Counted from the stretch's first letter, positions 16,798 to 25,587 are shown. The stretch: 64,000 nucleotides of DNA from an uncultured Bacteroidota bacterium (GCA_903882805.1 CAIRYK010000006.1:62001-126000), one strand, 5' to 3'. A program made the numbers and translations. The notes: a model not told the origin generated them from the letters alone.

Positions 16798-17751
16798 ATG
16801 GCGTCTAAGTTTCGCAGTTTCATAGATATTCTTGTAGAAGCCGGCAACGATTTTGCCGACGATCATGCCACCAAGCTGGCAGCTTCGCTGGCCTATTATA
16901 CCTTATTTTCTATTGGTCCGTTGCTGCTGGTAATCATTACAATACTGGGTATGTTTTATAGGCAAGCAGATGTTACGAGTCAGGTTTTTGACCAATTGAG
17001 CGAGGTTACGGGGCCAACAGTGGCGGCCCAGGCCAAAAGTATATTGTCGAACATAAGTTTGCAGAGCAATAATACGCTGTTTGGCGTGATAGGGGTGGTA
17101 GTGTTTATTTTTGGCGCCACGGGTATATTTACGGAGATACAAAGCTCTATAAATTATGTATGGTCTATACGGGCAAAGCCCAAGCGTAGCTGGCTGAAAT
17201 ACCTTGCCGACAGGTTGCTTTCGTTTGTGCTGATACTGGGGCTGGGCGTGGTAATGATGGCATCGCTGGTAATGAACCTGGTCATGGATATGATAGCTGG
17301 CCGCCTTGCAGCGCTAAAACACCTGCCAAAGTTTATGGGCGATGTGGATCTGGTGCTGGTAAACGGATTTAATATTGGTATCCTCTTTGTTATCGTTACA
17401 GTATTATTTGCTATTGTGTTTAAGGTGCTTCCAGATGCAAAAATATACTGGCGCGATGCGGTGGTGGGGGCAGCATTTACCGGGGTCCTGTTTCTGATAG
17501 GTAAATTTCTGATTACCTATTATTTCAGTGTATCAAAGAGTTTTAGCGTATATGGCGCTGCTACGTCTATAATATTACTCCTGTCCTGGATATACTATTC
17601 GGCGCTTATTTTATACTTCGGCGCTGAGTTTACAAAGGTGTATGCTATGAAGTGGGGTAAGGGTATTACGGTGAGTCCGCGGGCGGTGTACATTATAAAG
17701 CGCGAGGCGCGCGAGCTGCCGGGCCTTGTGCATCCTGTGCAAGAAAATTAG
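16798..17751 (+). CDS. YihY/BrkB-family inner-membrane protein
   Basis: 317 residues with about six membrane helices. The family motif is ASLAYYTLFSIGPLLLVI near residue 28, followed by the FGATGIFTEIQSSINYVW segment and a C-terminal LLSWIYYSALILYFGAEFTK. Despite the old ribonuclease BN name, the family is integral-membrane, and transport or envelope roles have been suggested. It ends six bases before the stop codon of the convergent second flippase, with no terminator hairpin between them. Confidence 0.9.
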   Translation: MASKFRSFIDILVEAGNDFADDHATKLAASLAYYTLFSIGPLLLVIITILGMFYRQADVTSQVFDQLSEVTGPTVAAQAKSILSNISLQSNNTLFGVIGVVVFIFGATGIFTEIQSSINYVWSIRAKPKRSWLKYLADRLLSFVLILGLGVVMMASLVMNLVMDMIAGRLAALKHLPKFMGDVDLVLVNGFNIGILFVIVTVLFAIVFKVLPDAKIYWRDAVVGAAFTGVLFLIGKFLITYYFSVSKSFSVYGAATSIILLLSWIYYSALILYFGAEFTKVYAMKWGKGITVSPRAVYIIKREARELPGLVHPVQEN

Positions 17752-17757
17752 GCTGGG

Positions 17758-19218
17758 TTAATTACCCCCTCTGTTCATTAGTTGCTTTATAGCGCCTACC
17801 GATACAAAACGGAACACAAACATGAGCGCCATACAGATGGCTCCAAAAGTGAATAGTTGCGTAACCCAAAAAGTTCCTTTCATAATAGTGGTGAGCCCCT
17901 GTGCAAGGCCGGCTACCAGCGCCAGATAACCGAGTTGGGCGGCAATCCACTTCAGGTTGAAGGGGAGTTTTATAATACGCGCGGCAAAAACGATAAAAGC
18001 CAAGGCCAGCAAGCTCTGCGTGGCCAGCGATGTGATAGCTCCACCAATAGCCTTATGCTGCGGTATGAGCAAGAGATTTAGCGAAATATTGAACACCACG
18101 CCTGCAAAGGCGATAATATTGAGCGTTTTAAGGCTGCCCTTTGCAGTGAGCAGGGTAGAATAGACATACATAAGGCACCAGGCCGGAAACGAGGCTATGA
18201 GTATGGCAAACACAATGCTGTATTCGGGGTTGGTATGGCTTTTGTCGTAGAGCAGGCCCATTATGTCTGAGCTGAAATAGATGCCTGCCACGGCTACCAT
18301 AAACGATAGCGGCAGTAGCATATTGACGCATAGTTTTACGATAGGTTGCACATCTTGTTTTTCGGCCAGCATGCGGCCAAACATGGGCAGCAAAATGGTG
18401 GCAAACATCAACCCGAACATATTGGCCTGATCCATGAGGCGGAACGCAGCCGACCATACATCGGCCTGCTCTTTACCGTCGGGGCAAATGCGCTCCATGA
18501 GGGTTACATCGGCGCGGTTGTAGATAGACATCTGGAAGATAAGCGCAGCATACGGCAGGCTTTCTTTGATAATCTTGAGCAGGGTAGGACCGTGAAAAGT
18601 GAAACTGAGCTTTACCCCGGCCAGCCGCCGGAGTATGAGGTAGCCGGCTGTTGCGGCTACGGTATAGCAGAATATCTGGGCGCCTACAAACCACTCGATG
18701 CGAAAGTTATGGGCTGTGGGCGGGTAAAGGAGTAGAAAGCCGCATATCAGTATCATCAGCAGTCTGTCGGATACGGAGAGGAGGCCTTCTATTTTAAATT
18801 TTTGCAGGGCAGCTATGTTGCTGCGTATGAATGCCGCCAGCGAATTGAGCGACTGTATAAGCAATACGCCCACCAGCAACGATAGCTCCCAGCCGCGGTA
18901 GCCCGCCGCCCAGCCGGCGCCGAAAGCCAGCGCCATATAGGCCAGCATCAGCGCGAGGCGAGCGGATAGCATGCTGGGAAACAAATCGGGCAGTCGGTCG
19001 GGATTTTGGGCAACGGTACGGGTATTGTAGCTGGTAATACCAAAATCGAGAATTATCTGAAATATGATGCTGACGCTAAGCAAGGCCTGATAGGTGCCGT
19101 ATGTGCCGGGTAGCGCCCTGTTTTGCACGGTGCGGTCTATGAATAATGCCCATATCGGCTTTACCAATACATTGACTGCAATAACAAAAAGGATATTTTT
19201 TACAAAAAAGCGGCGCAT
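17758..19218 (-). CDS. Polysaccharide flippase, MOP/Wzx-type (copy 2)
   Basis: 486 residues from MRRFFVKNILFVIAVNVLVK; an upstream ATG at 19296 would add 26 residues and overlap the divergent GT4 gene. There are about 12-14 membrane helices. Typical positions are NRALPGTYGTYQALLSVSII near the N-terminus (the loop after helix 1 and the second helix) and FNISLNLLLIPQHKAIGGAI in the C-terminal third. The proposed role is lipid-linked glycan export. It is transcribed divergently from the GT4 glycosyltransferase with a 56-base spacer. Confidence 0.88.
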   Translation of the reverse strand: MRRFFVKNILFVIAVNVLVKPIWALFIDRTVQNRALPGTYGTYQALLSVSIIFQIILDFGITSYNTRTVAQNPDRLPDLFPSMLSARLALMLAYMALAFGAGWAAGYRGWELSLLVGVLLIQSLNSLAAFIRSNIAALQKFKIEGLLSVSDRLLMILICGFLLLYPPTAHNFRIEWFVGAQIFCYTVAATAGYLILRRLAGVKLSFTFHGPTLLKIIKESLPYAALIFQMSIYNRADVTLMERICPDGKEQADVWSAAFRLMDQANMFGLMFATILLPMFGRMLAEKQDVQPIVKLCVNMLLPLSFMVAVAGIYFSSDIMGLLYDKSHTNPEYSIVFAILIASFPAWCLMYVYSTLLTAKGSLKTLNIIAFAGVVFNISLNLLLIPQHKAIGGAITSLATQSLLALAFIVFAARIIKLPFNLKWIAAQLGYLALVAGLAQGLTTIMKGTFWVTQLFTFGAICMALMFVFRFVSVGAIKQLMNRGGN

Positions 19219-19254
19219 CTGTATATTTAACGGGCGTATAAAGCAGTAAAAGTA

Positions 19255-19262
19255 TATTTTTG
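19255..19262 (+). promoter_or_regulatory. Candidate -7 element for the GT4 gene
   Basis: TATTTTTG fits TAnnTTTG and lies only 12 bases before the ATG at 19275. If used, the mRNA would start about 6 bases before the start codon, making it almost leaderless. It also excludes the alternative TTG start at 19260. Confidence 0.4.
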
Positions 19263-19274
19263 TTGCCAGAAGGT

Positions 19275-20402
19275 ATGCGAATTGCTGTAAATACACGGTT
19301 ACTGTTAAAAGGAAAGCTCGAAGGTATAGGTTGGTTTACTTATCAAACGCTCGAAAGAATTGTCAGGAATCATCCTGAGCAGGATTTTGTTTTCTTTTTC
19401 GACAGGGCCTACGACCCATCATTTGTTTTTGCGCCAAATGTTACGCCGGTGGTGGTTCATCCACAGGCGCGGCACCCCATATTGTTCTATATATGGTTTG
19501 AGTGGAGCATTCCCGCCATGCTGCGCAAGTATAAGATAGATCTATTCCTCTCGCCCGACAGCTTTATGTCGTTGAGTACTAAGGTGCCAACTTGTCTGGT
19601 AATTCACGATCTGGCATTTGAGCATTATCCCGATCATTTTGTATTGAGCCATCGCTTGTATTGGCGGCACTATTCGCCGTTGTTTGCCCGTAAGGCTAAG
19701 CGAATTGCCACCGTATCTACCTACTCTAAAAACGACATCAATAAGCGATATGGTATAGACCTCAAGAATATTGATGTGATATACAATGGCGCCCACGACG
19801 AATACAAACCGCTGACGCACGAGCAACGCGAAGAAGTGAAGCTAAAGTATGCCGATGGCTGCGAGTATTTTGTATTTGCCGGCGCGCTGCACCCCCGTAA
19901 GAATATTGTGAACCTGCTGAAAGCTTTTGTGTTGTTTAAAAAACGGCAACGCACCAACATGAAGCTGGTGATAGCCGGCCGCATGGCATGGAAGTATGAA
20001 GAGGTGGAACAAATGAAGGAGGAGATGCCCTTTAAGGAAGAAGTGAAGTGGGTAGGGTATATGAATGTAGACGAACTGTCGCAGGTAATAGGCGCGTCTT
20101 ATGCTTTGGTGTATGCCTCATTGTTCGAAGGGTTTGGCATACCTATACTCGAGGCTTTTCAATGCAATGTACCTGCTATAGTAAGCAATACATCATCTAT
20201 GCCGGAAGTAGCTGGCGATGCTGCGCTACTAATAGATCCATCGAGCCCGGAGGATATAGCCAATAATATGCACTTGCTCTACAAAGATGAAGCGCTGCGC
20301 AACCGCCTTATAGCCAAAGCCCCCGAACAGGTGCGTAAATTTGACTGGGATGGAGCGGCTGTGCGCCTATGGGAGAGTATGATGAAGTGTGTGGAGAAGT
20401 AA
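19275..20402 (+). CDS. Glycosyltransferase family 4 (GT-B fold)
   Basis: 375 residues from MRIAVNTRLLL. The N-terminal Rossmann-like half (about 1-175) binds the acceptor, and the C-terminal half binds the nucleotide-sugar. The latter shows FVFAGALHPRKNIVNLLKAF (about 195) and the E-x7-E type motif within YASLFEGFGIPILEAFQCNV (about 280). It transfers a sugar (often mannose or rhamnose) with retention of configuration. It is the last intact gene of the polysaccharide region. Confidence 0.9.
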   Translation: MRIAVNTRLLLKGKLEGIGWFTYQTLERIVRNHPEQDFVFFFDRAYDPSFVFAPNVTPVVVHPQARHPILFYIWFEWSIPAMLRKYKIDLFLSPDSFMSLSTKVPTCLVIHDLAFEHYPDHFVLSHRLYWRHYSPLFARKAKRIATVSTYSKNDINKRYGIDLKNIDVIYNGAHDEYKPLTHEQREEVKLKYADGCEYFVFAGALHPRKNIVNLLKAFVLFKKRQRTNMKLVIAGRMAWKYEEVEQMKEEMPFKEEVKWVGYMNVDELSQVIGASYALVYASLFEGFGIPILEAFQCNVPAIVSNTSSMPEVAGDAALLIDPSSPEDIANNMHLLYKDEALRNRLIAKAPEQVRKFDWDGAAVRLWESMMKCVEK

Positions 20403-20443
20403 GGGGTTTGCCATGCCTTTAAAAATTATCGTATTTTAGTAAT

Positions 20444-20824
20444 ATGGTATTGATATGTACCGAAATTCAACTTACTAATTTGTTGTTGCCAGAACTCCAG
20501 CCAATTAATGTAAAAGCATTTCCTGATACTGATGCTTTGCATTTGTGTATACCTCAGCACATTGCTATCTAGCTCAACGTAAAACAACTGGAAAAAAGAG
20601 AGGTAACGATTGCCGATGGTAGCCGCCGTATAGCGCCCTATGTAGGCGCTGTAAAGGTTACATTCCAAAACAGAAGTTGTTTTACCGGCGCTATGGTTTT
20701 GGGCGATGTGGTGTCACTCGTCGCTATCCCCATGTAGGATATGGATCTGGTTATTCAGCCTGCGCTATTAAAAATTACCGCCAATCCTGCAAGTCCCAAT
20801 ATACCGATGAGCGTAGCCAAATAG
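20444..20824 (+). pseudogene. Clan AA (retropepsin-like) aspartic protease, inactivated
   Basis: A continuous 126-codon frame aligns in register with small bacterial retropepsin-like aspartic proteases, but it is broken by two TAG codons at 20570-20572 and 20735-20737. Recognisable pieces are VKAFPDTDALHLCIPQHIAI, then KREVTIADGSRRIAPYVGAV, then FTGAMVLGD and DMDLVI..NPASPNIP. Family members carry D-T-G-A at the catalytic site; here it is D-T-D-A. The first TAG replaces an expected Gln and the second an expected Glu (IPM-x-DMDLV), each one base change from CAG or GAG. No frameshift is seen. All three lesions point to loss of function. Confidence 0.75.
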
Positions 20825-20913
20825 ATAAATGGCTAACTTGGTTTGATACGCACAATTGCTTTACCCTAATTTTGATGTTTGTACCCTTTGGATTAGCTAT
20901 TGTTGCATTCTAA

Positions 20914-21020
20914 TCCCGACGGGACATTAAAAATTGCCATGCGGGCATTGTTGCGACCCTACGGGGCGCAGCCATAAACAATACATAACTCAACTACAAA
21001 CCTGTAGCGCCTAACGGCGC
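20914..21020. repeat. Intergenic palindrome-rich repeat (three short hyphenated palindromes)
   Basis: Three small GC-rich palindromes are spaced about 43-50 bases apart in otherwise AT-rich spacer: tcccgacggga (20914-20924), ccctacggg (20957-20965) and gcgcctaacggcgc (21007-21020). This resembles dispersed intergenic repeats seen in related Bacteroidota genomes. No protein frame crosses it. Copy number cannot be judged from one window. Confidence 0.45.
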
Positions 21021-21109
21021 AATGACATGCGTTGGCGCCAAATTTTATCCGATTTGGTATAAATTCTCCCCATTCCGGTTTTATAGTTGCTTTTTTTCTT
21101 AAAATAAAT

Positions 21110-21136
21110 GCGCCCCTTGAGTTGTTCAAGGGGCGC
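21110..21136 (-). terminator. Terminator for the SGNH hydrolase/FadL unit
   Basis: gcgccccttga (21110-21120) pairs with tcaaggggcgc (21126-21136) over a 5-base loop, 23 bases beyond the minus-strand stop. On the minus strand it is followed by atttatttta. Confidence 0.75.
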
Positions 21137-21159
21137 AGTAGTATAAGAGTTATTCGTTA

Positions 21160-22530
21160 TTAAAACTTGATACCGGGATATTTGTTTACATCGGTATACG
21201 GAATAGTAGCATGATAAAACTCATTGATAGTTCTGAGAATTTCGTTGGCCACCAGCGCATAACCGCGTGGAGTAAGGTGAACGCCGTCGAGTGAGAAAGC
21301 GCCGCCTGTTACATACTCTGCAGTGTATTTGATACCGTTGTAAGTGATGCCTTTAGATATTGTACCCAAGTAAGTGTTCATATCTACATAAGCAAGGTGC
21401 TCGCGTACTGATCTTGCCTTGATAATTTCGTTCATCAGCTTGGTATTGTTGCGGATGTTCTGCAACTCGTCGGTAGTCAGTACATACTGTGCAGGTATTG
21501 GTTTGATGCTTCCCCATCCTTTGCACTTAATAGAATCCTGTGGAACAGTGAGCAATATCAATTCGCCCGGTACTGCCTGACGTGTGTTGCCGTTGTGGTC
21601 CTGAACTATGAAGTAGTTAGCGCCCAACTGGAACACCTTGTCGAAGCCAGCTCTTGCATACAACGCCTGCAGACTGTCTACCTGACCCTGACGGGTGAGT
21701 GTAAGGCCATTGGCAGGAACGGTAGTGAAGAATGGTATTGAAGTAACATCGGGTATGTTGATCAACGCGCCATCGGCTCCTGAGCTACGCGCTACACGAA
21801 GGATAGAGTCGTAGTTGTCTGTAAATGCTTTGATGGGGCTGATGTCGTTGTTGTTGTACAAGTTGAAGCCTGGAATGCTTGGCGATGCATTGCCTGTGCC
21901 GTCGCCCTGGCCGCCTGCGGTAGCATAGCCCAACACATCGTTTGCGCCCATCCACATGGTGAAAAAGGTTGGGCTGAGGTTGCTCACACGGTACTGGAGT
22001 TCATCGAGCGGACGCTTAGACGGATCTTTATAGAAGCGTTTTGCGTAGGGGTTGAATGCGCTTGCATAGCCAGCCACTGGATAGTCTACTACTCTTATGC
22101 CGGGAACGGCAACGTTGTTGATCTGGTTGTTGTTTACACCGCTCAGGTAGGTTTCTGCATCACGGGGCTCGCTTACCCAGGTTGGGTAGTCAACAGGGCC
22201 CATAGATGTGTCGTGCGTGCAATAGCCGTAGGTATAGCCCATAACCTTTTTAGGTCCGGGATAGCCTATGTCGCTTACCAGCAGGGGCTGAATGAATGGT
22301 CCTTTTGCGCCTACGAGACTAAATTGTTCGAACAAGCGTTGTGGGTATGAATTCAACTGACCCGATACCGTAAGGCTGTTATCGGCATAGCCGGCAGTAA
22401 GCGAGTTGCCTATTGCCATATAATTGGTAAAATCTACATCTCCTGCACTTGGCGGTGTGGTAATGTTCACACTGGGTTTGCATGCCGACAATAAGCACGC
22501 CATAGCGCCAATGATATATATATTCTTCAT
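21160..22530 (-). CDS. SGNH/GDSL-family hydrolase lipoprotein
   Basis: 456 residues from MKNIYIIGAMACLLSAC; the ATG at 22548 is six codons upstream. A lipobox LLSAC-K near residue 17 predicts lipid anchoring. SGNH blocks are MAIGNSLTAGYADN (block I, nucleophile Ser, with GNS instead of GDS), MWMGANDVLG (block III Asn) and DGVHLTPRGYALVANEI (block V Asp and His). The enzyme is likely an esterase, lipase or deacetylase at the outer membrane or periplasm. It starts 21 bases downstream of the FadL-type gene on the same strand, so the two are almost certainly one operon. Confidence 0.9.
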   Translation of the reverse strand: MKNIYIIGAMACLLSACKPSVNITTPPSAGDVDFTNYMAIGNSLTAGYADNSLTVSGQLNSYPQRLFEQFSLVGAKGPFIQPLLVSDIGYPGPKKVMGYTYGYCTHDTSMGPVDYPTWVSEPRDAETYLSGVNNNQINNVAVPGIRVVDYPVAGYASAFNPYAKRFYKDPSKRPLDELQYRVSNLSPTFFTMWMGANDVLGYATAGGQGDGTGNASPSIPGFNLYNNNDISPIKAFTDNYDSILRVARSSGADGALINIPDVTSIPFFTTVPANGLTLTRQGQVDSLQALYARAGFDKVFQLGANYFIVQDHNGNTRQAVPGELILLTVPQDSIKCKGWGSIKPIPAQYVLTTDELQNIRNNTKLMNEIIKARSVREHLAYVDMNTYLGTISKGITYNGIKYTAEYVTGGAFSLDGVHLTPRGYALVANEILRTINEFYHATIPYTDVNKYPGIKF

Positions 22531-22550
22531 CGTGGTATTTTTATGCAATT

Positions 22551-23798
22551 TTAGAAATTATAATAGATGCCTAAGCCAGTAGTGAAAGCCTGAGTTTTGT
22601 AAGCTCCGCTGAAACCGCCATAATCGTACGATTCGTCGTGTACGGAAGTGCTTGTGCTTTCAAATGAAGCCAGTATAGTAAAACCTCTGAGCGGCTTGAT
22701 AGCAGCGCCCCAAGTAATAACTGCACGGTTGCCATCCGGAAGATCAGGAGACACAAATCCGCTCTTTACAGGAGTTGGGTCGAACGCGCCGCCCAGCATC
22801 ACAGATACTATTTTGCTTATTTTGTAGTTAGCGCCTATACGTGGAGTAAGTGTATTTTTGTATTGTCTTGGCGCGTGCATGTCTTTAAGCCCAGATGTGT
22901 GGTCTTTAAAGTTGATGCGCAAAGAATCGTAAGAGTTCCAGCCGGTATAGTTAAGGTCGAACTGGATAGTAAGCGCCTCAACTGGTCTAACGCCTATACC
23001 TATTGTAGCCACCTGTGGCAGCGGCAGTTGTGAGTCGAAGTTGGTGTTGGGGAACGTAGAGCGAAGCGATGCTGGTACAGTAAATTCTGCAGTGCCGCTA
23101 CCTATGCTCATGTTGATTTGTGAGCGGTAAGTGAAGCCGAGTTGCAGATACTCGCGAACGCGCATCTGTACGCCAAGGTTAAAGCCTACGCCGCTGGCGG
23201 TACCATGCAGTTTTGCCTGACCGTCATCGTAGTTTGGTCCTGCCTGACCGTGAACGGCCATAGCTTGCTTCAAATCGAGCGTACCGGTGGTGTAAACAAA
23301 TCCGCCGCCTACAGAAAGCAGGTCGCTGATGCGATAGCTGATAGTAGGCTGAAAGCACACAGCTTTTAGCTGAATGTCTTGCACTATATACTTACCCAGC
23401 CAGTTATCGTCCCATTTCAGACCCATGCCGGCAGGTGTATAAATACCCATGCCCACAGCAAATTTGCTGTCTTGCTGAATAGGACCGCCAACATAAACGC
23501 TGAAGGGTACAAAAGTCTGATCTATTGACCTTGTAGCAGTAGATTGATTGCCTGATGTAGACTGATTAGCAAAGCCGGTAGATGGCATAATAGCGAGTGC
23601 GCTGGCATAAACCTGAATACCATGCAACCGGGCCAAACCGCCTGGATTATAATATATAGTCGAGGCATCCCAAGGCCATGCAGCGCCTGTGCCGCCCATT
23701 GCCAGTTGCCTCAGCCCCTGCAGGTTGAGCTGGTAAGCCGCGCCAAACGAACTGAATGCCGACAATACTAATGATGCTGCTAAAAAGTGTTTCTTCAT
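22551..23798 (-). CDS. OmpP1/FadL/TodX-family outer-membrane transport protein
   Basis: 415 residues from MKKHFLAASLVL; the ATG at 23822 is eight codons upstream. A signal peptide (about 1-20) is followed by the FadL-type plug N-terminus GLRQLAMGGTGAAW..STIYYNPGGLARL. A barrel ending in TTGLGIYYNF follows, with a terminal aromatic as expected for BAM recognition. FadL-family proteins pass long-chain fatty acids or other hydrophobic compounds by lateral diffusion. Together with the downstream SGNH lipoprotein this suggests hydrolysis plus uptake of a lipid-like substrate (inference). Confidence 0.9.
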   Translation of the reverse strand: MKKHFLAASLVLSAFSSFGAAYQLNLQGLRQLAMGGTGAAWPWDASTIYYNPGGLARLHGIQVYASALAIMPSTGFANQSTSGNQSTATRSIDQTFVPFSVYVGGPIQQDSKFAVGMGIYTPAGMGLKWDDNWLGKYIVQDIQLKAVCFQPTISYRISDLLSVGGGFVYTTGTLDLKQAMAVHGQAGPNYDDGQAKLHGTASGVGFNLGVQMRVREYLQLGFTYRSQINMSIGSGTAEFTVPASLRSTFPNTNFDSQLPLPQVATIGIGVRPVEALTIQFDLNYTGWNSYDSLRINFKDHTSGLKDMHAPRQYKNTLTPRIGANYKISKIVSVMLGGAFDPTPVKSGFVSPDLPDGNRAVITWGAAIKPLRGFTILASFESTSTSVHDESYDYGGFSGAYKTQAFTTGLGIYYNF

Positions 23799-23917
23799 AT
23801 ACTGCGTTGTTAAAAAAGTCAATTAATTAAAGTCTCATGCCAATAATCGGGCATTAAGGTATGGCGAAATAAAATCACAACCAATACCTTCTATAAAAAA
23901 CAGTGCAAATATAAGTG

Positions 23918-24646
23918 TTAAGACACGGCAATACCAATCGTTGTGATGCTTATTTTTATAGTTTCTTCCTTTAATAGGGCTAATGCGCACGCTTCGAGGG
24001 TGGCTCCGGTGGTCAGTACGTCGTCGCAAAGCAACACATGTTTGCCATGCAAGTCTGTCCCGGGTTTTATTCGGAAAGCCTCCTCCATATTGGCCAGTCG
24101 TTCAGTGCGCGTCTTTTTTGTTTGGCTTTCGGTTTGCCTCACCCGCTCCAGCGCATGGGCGTCTACTGGTATGCCGGTGGTTTTGCTTATTCCTTCAGCT
24201 ATCAGCATGCTTTGGTTGTAGCCGCGCTTGTATTGTTTTTTTGGGTGTAGCGGCACAGGTACAATCAGGTCTATATCCGCCAGCCATTCGGTTCCGCCGG
24301 GCATTGGCTGCGCCTGCGCTATCGCCGATCCCAGTCGCTTGCCTAAATAAATGCCAATATCTTTTTTACCGGCATATTTTAGTCCGTGCATCAGGTGTTG
24401 TAGTAGGCCATCGGCAGTAAAGTAGGCCAGCGAAGTGGCGTGGACGAATGGTAGTCGACCGGCAAAGCGTAAAACGCTTTCATTTTCTGGCTCGGCATGG
24501 TATCTTGTTTCGGGCAGTATAGATGCGCAGGCTATGCACAATACCTGCTCTCCGCCTACCAGCGGCTTGTTGCAGCCTTCGCACACCACGGGGTAAAACA
24601 TATGTTTGGCGCCCGCCCACAGCTCGCCGATAACCGGAAACTTCAT
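23918..24646 (-). CDS. comF: ComF-family phosphoribosyltransferase-like protein
   Basis: 242 residues from MKFPVIGELWAG; the ATG at 24697 is 17 codons upstream and less likely. An N-terminal zinc-binding cysteine pair set CEGCNKPLVGGEQVLCIAC (about 22-40) precedes a type I PRTase-like domain. That domain has VPVPLHPKKQYKRGYNQSML and the PRPP loop VLLCDDVLTTGATLEACA near 205. ComF is linked to DNA uptake in competent bacteria, though orthologs are widespread. It lies 62 bases downstream of the LolD-type ATPase gene on the same strand. Confidence 0.88.
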   Translation of the reverse strand: MKFPVIGELWAGAKHMFYPVVCEGCNKPLVGGEQVLCIACASILPETRYHAEPENESVLRFAGRLPFVHATSLAYFTADGLLQHLMHGLKYAGKKDIGIYLGKRLGSAIAQAQPMPGGTEWLADIDLIVPVPLHPKKQYKRGYNQSMLIAEGISKTTGIPVDAHALERVRQTESQTKKTRTERLANMEEAFRIKPGTDLHGKHVLLCDDVLTTGATLEACALALLKEETIKISITTIGIAVS

Positions 24647-24708
24647 GTAGTAAAAATAGGGAAAAGTAGCAAGTTGTGAGAAGAACATAGCACACACCTA
24701 CCATCCCA

Positions 24709-25377
24709 TCATTTCTGCCGTTCCTCGCTTACTATGCGGCCATCTTGCATGGTAAGTATCCGGTCGGTCATACGGGCGAGGGCGTCGTTGTGGGTTATCA
24801 TCAGAAAAGTTTGTCCCATAGTGTCGCGCAGTTCCAGAAACAGTTGGTGTATTGCGTGTGCATTAGCGCTGTCGAGGTTGCCGGTGGGTTCGTCGGCCAT
24901 TATTACCGATGGGCGCGGCGCCAGTGCGCGAGCAATGGCCACCCGCTGCTGCTCACCACCCGACAGTTCGGACGGTTTGTTTTCCAGCCGGCTGCCCAGC
25001 CCCACAACTTTCAGCATTTCGGCGGCTTGCGCCAGCGCTTCCTGTTTGCCCAGTCCTTTTATCCAGAGCGGCACAGCCACATTTTCTATGGCGCTAAATT
25101 CGGGCAGCAAGTGGTGAAACTGAAACACAAAGCCTATATGGCTGTTGCGGAATTTTGCCTGTTTTTTTGCAGGTAGCAGCAGAAGGTCGGTATTATCTAT
25201 GAGCACACTACCGCTGTCGGGCTTGTCAAGGCCGCCTATCAGGTGCAGCAAGGTGCTCTTGCCGGCGCCCGAGGGGCCAACAATAGACACAATCTCGCCC
25301 TTGGATACTGTAATAGACACATTGTCTACTACACTAAATGCGGCATACTTTTTTGACAGATTTTTGGCCGATAGCAT
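24709..25377 (-). CDS. ABC transporter ATP-binding protein, LolD/MacB type
   Basis: 222 residues. Walker A is GPSGAGKS (34-41), followed by the Q-loop VFQFHHLLPEFSAIENV, the signature LSGGEQQRVAIARAL, Walker B VIMADEPTGNLD and the H-loop THND. The sequence matches the LolD/MacB/FtsE group, which powers lipoprotein release or mechanotransmission rather than classical import. No permease gene is adjacent, so its membrane partner is encoded elsewhere, as is common for lolD in Bacteroidota. It is probably co-transcribed with comF. Confidence 0.9.
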   Translation of the reverse strand: MLSAKNLSKKYAAFSVVDNVSITVSKGEIVSIVGPSGAGKSTLLHLIGGLDKPDSGSVLIDNTDLLLLPAKKQAKFRNSHIGFVFQFHHLLPEFSAIENVAVPLWIKGLGKQEALAQAAEMLKVVGLGSRLENKPSELSGGEQQRVAIARALAPRPSVIMADEPTGNLDSANAHAIHQLFLELRDTMGQTFLMITHNDALARMTDRILTMQDGRIVSEERQK

Positions 25378-25548
25378 AATAATGCGCCTTTGTGGTAATT
25401 AAATGAACTGTAAATGTCTGTAATAATTTGTTAAACACAAGGGAATGTATAGTTCAGGCTCGTTTTTTGCGGCAGATTCTAAAAAACGCAAGTAACTGTA
25501 GCTATAAATATCTTCGAAAAATTGGGTATAAAGTTTTGAAATTTACCT

Positions 25549-25556
25549 TACATTTG
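25549..25556 (+). promoter_or_regulatory. Candidate promoter (-7) for the DUF2795 gene
   Basis: TACATTTG fits TAnnTTTG, 31 bases upstream of the ATG. A TTG at 25522-25524 lies 24 bases upstream, slightly longer than the usual -33 spacing. Confidence 0.45.
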
Positions 25557-25587
25557 CGAAAACAGTGAAAAATAAACTTATTATAAT

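Noticed and set aside
20444-20824. Amber suppression or a reassigned TAG codon rescuing the protease
   Set aside because: TAG is the normal terminator of several intact genes here (for example mce and the 2938-3936 gene), and the catalytic glycine is lost as well.
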